Assembly: GCA_964482535.1 (NCBI GenBank)
Contig: CAYZXU010000120.1
Span: forward strand, 1-7,102
DNA length: 7,102 nucleotides
Origin: CAYZXU01 sp964482535
Lineage (GTDB): Bacteria > Desulfobacterota > Desulfobacteria > Desulfobacterales > BuS5
Reading direction: 5' to 3'
Shown: piece by piece, positions 6,671 through 7,102 of the stretch
Numbering within the stretch: position 1 is the stretch's first letter
Layout: each line of letters starts with the position of its first letter
The notes under the pieces: model-generated
Told to the model about the DNA's origin: nothing
What the model saw: only the letters and a program-made list of their open reading frames with translations
Databases searched by the model: none
Made by a program: the position numbers and the translations under genes

Positions 6671-6925
6671 ATGTCTTTCGAAAAAGTGCATGTGGAAACG
6701 ATGAATTTTTACACGGGTCACCAGGAACCAAGAAGGATCCTCTGGCGCGATCGATGGTGGGAAATTACAGAGGTGGTAGACAGGTGGTATGAAGGCTACG
6801 TTAGCCCGAAGAAGGTGCCTCTACGGTACTATCGTGTAAAAACCAGGGAAGGTCGCTTTTTCCTCCTGAAATACAACGGACTTTTTGATGCCTGGGCATT
6901 GAAAGAACTGAAATGTTTCACGTGA
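6671..6925 (+). CDS. Small DUF6504-like protein
   Basis: This is an 84-residue soluble protein, basic and aromatic-rich. The pattern P-x-x-I-L-W-R-x-R-W-W-E-I-T-E-V-V-D-R-W, then YYRVKT, a short strand pair and a Trp near the end (about 75) resembles the uncharacterised DUF6504 family, a small beta-rich domain of unknown function. I judge this from memory of the pattern, not from a search. In some Actinobacteria members lie near translesion polymerase genes, but no such gene is visible here. The ribosome-binding site is weak (GGAAAAAG about 7 nt upstream); an in-frame stop at 6623-6625 with no other usual start codon between supports this ATG. The last codons, Cys-Phe-Thr-stop, are written by the left part of a parS-like site, so the gene end is constrained by that element. 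Confidence 0.75.
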   Translation: MSFEKVHVETMNFYTGHQEPRRILWRDRWWEITEVVDRWYEGYVSPKKVPLRYYRVKTREGRFFLLKYNGLFDAWALKELKCFT

Positions 6926-6929
6926 AACC
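6914..6929. promoter_or_regulatory. parS: parS centromere site (ParB binding), 15/16 match
   Basis: TGTTTCACGTGAAACC matches the widely conserved bacterial parS consensus TGTTTCACGTGAAACA at 15 of 16 positions; the inner 14 bp (6915-6928) are a perfect palindrome. ParB loads here, spreads along the DNA as a CTP-dependent clamp, and with ParA and SMC segregates the origin region. parS sites are generally found close to oriC. The site overlaps the stop codon of the DUF6504-like gene. No parA or parB gene is in the window. Confidence 0.85.
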
Positions 6930-6931
6930 AT

Positions 6932-6965
6932 AATCATGAAGTTCATCCTTCACTTGCATGATTTT
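6932..6965 (+). terminator. Weak terminator-like hairpin behind the DUF6504-like gene
   Basis: AATCATG and CATGATT pair, continued inward by AAGT/ACTT with one bulged G, around a 9-nt loop. Only four T follow (6962-6965). The stem is AT-rich, so termination may be partial. It starts 7 bp behind the stop codon. Confidence 0.4.
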
Positions 6966-7102
6966 CCAAGGTTTTAATCGTCAACATCTACAATTCTCTA
7001 AACACTAGCGTTTTACCTAGAATTTGCCAGAAAAGTCGGGCTTCAGATGTGAGCCTGTTCGAAAAAACGGATTAGAAGGATGGCAGCAGGTGTATTTTAT
7101 GC

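Noticed and set aside
7024..7102. Open frame to the window edge, with TTG at 7024 or ATG at 7099 (AGGTG 6 nt before the latter)
   Set aside because: Too little sequence to tell a real gene start from chance; the 7099 start would leave a single codon in view.

Overview
The window looks like a chromosomal segment of an anaerobic, probably Gram-negative bacterium with acyl-CoA-based metabolism. The best guess is a syntrophic or sulfate-reducing member of Desulfobacterota. That guess rests on the mix of a B12-dependent acyl-CoA mutase, a medium-chain-type acyl-CoA synthetase, mid-range base composition and a consensus-like parS site; it is an inference, not a proven placement. All genes have ordinary bacterial start sites. 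There are no mobile elements, RNA genes or CRISPR arrays that I can see.

Layout. Positions 1-1125 (minus strand) hold the N-terminal 375 codons of a coenzyme-B12-dependent acyl-CoA mutase large subunit, cut off by the window edge. It reads as a methylmalonyl-CoA mutase relative, but the two residues that define methylmalonyl-CoA specificity are replaced by Phe and Gln. That is the combination known from isobutyryl-CoA mutase. A 193-bp divergent promoter region with an operator-like palindrome separates it from a sugar-nucleotide epimerase of the GalE type (1319-2260, plus). A 525-bp gap without a gene follows; it carries a good sigma-70-type promoter and a roughly 420-nt leader.

Positions 2786-5862 are a two-gene operon. 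The first gene is a 428-residue aromatic-rich membrane protein that I do not recognise; it seems to be built from five copies of a two-helix repeat joined by LPQP linkers. The second, 23 bp downstream, is an AMP-forming acyl-CoA synthetase with all core motifs. A strong rho-independent terminator (5882-5921) closes the operon. The likely theme is uptake or membrane handling of a carboxylic acid and its activation to a CoA thioester. The mutase across the gap could act on a branched or straight C4 acyl-CoA, but nothing in the sequence ties the two loci together.

Positions 5982-6925 hold a TPR-like protein of unknown role and a small DUF6504-like protein, probably co-transcribed. The stop codon of the latter lies inside a 16-bp sequence that matches the ParB centromere site parS at 15 of 16 positions. 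This suggests that the window lies in the origin-proximal part of the chromosome. The last 170 bp contain a weak terminator-like hairpin and perhaps the beginning of another gene.
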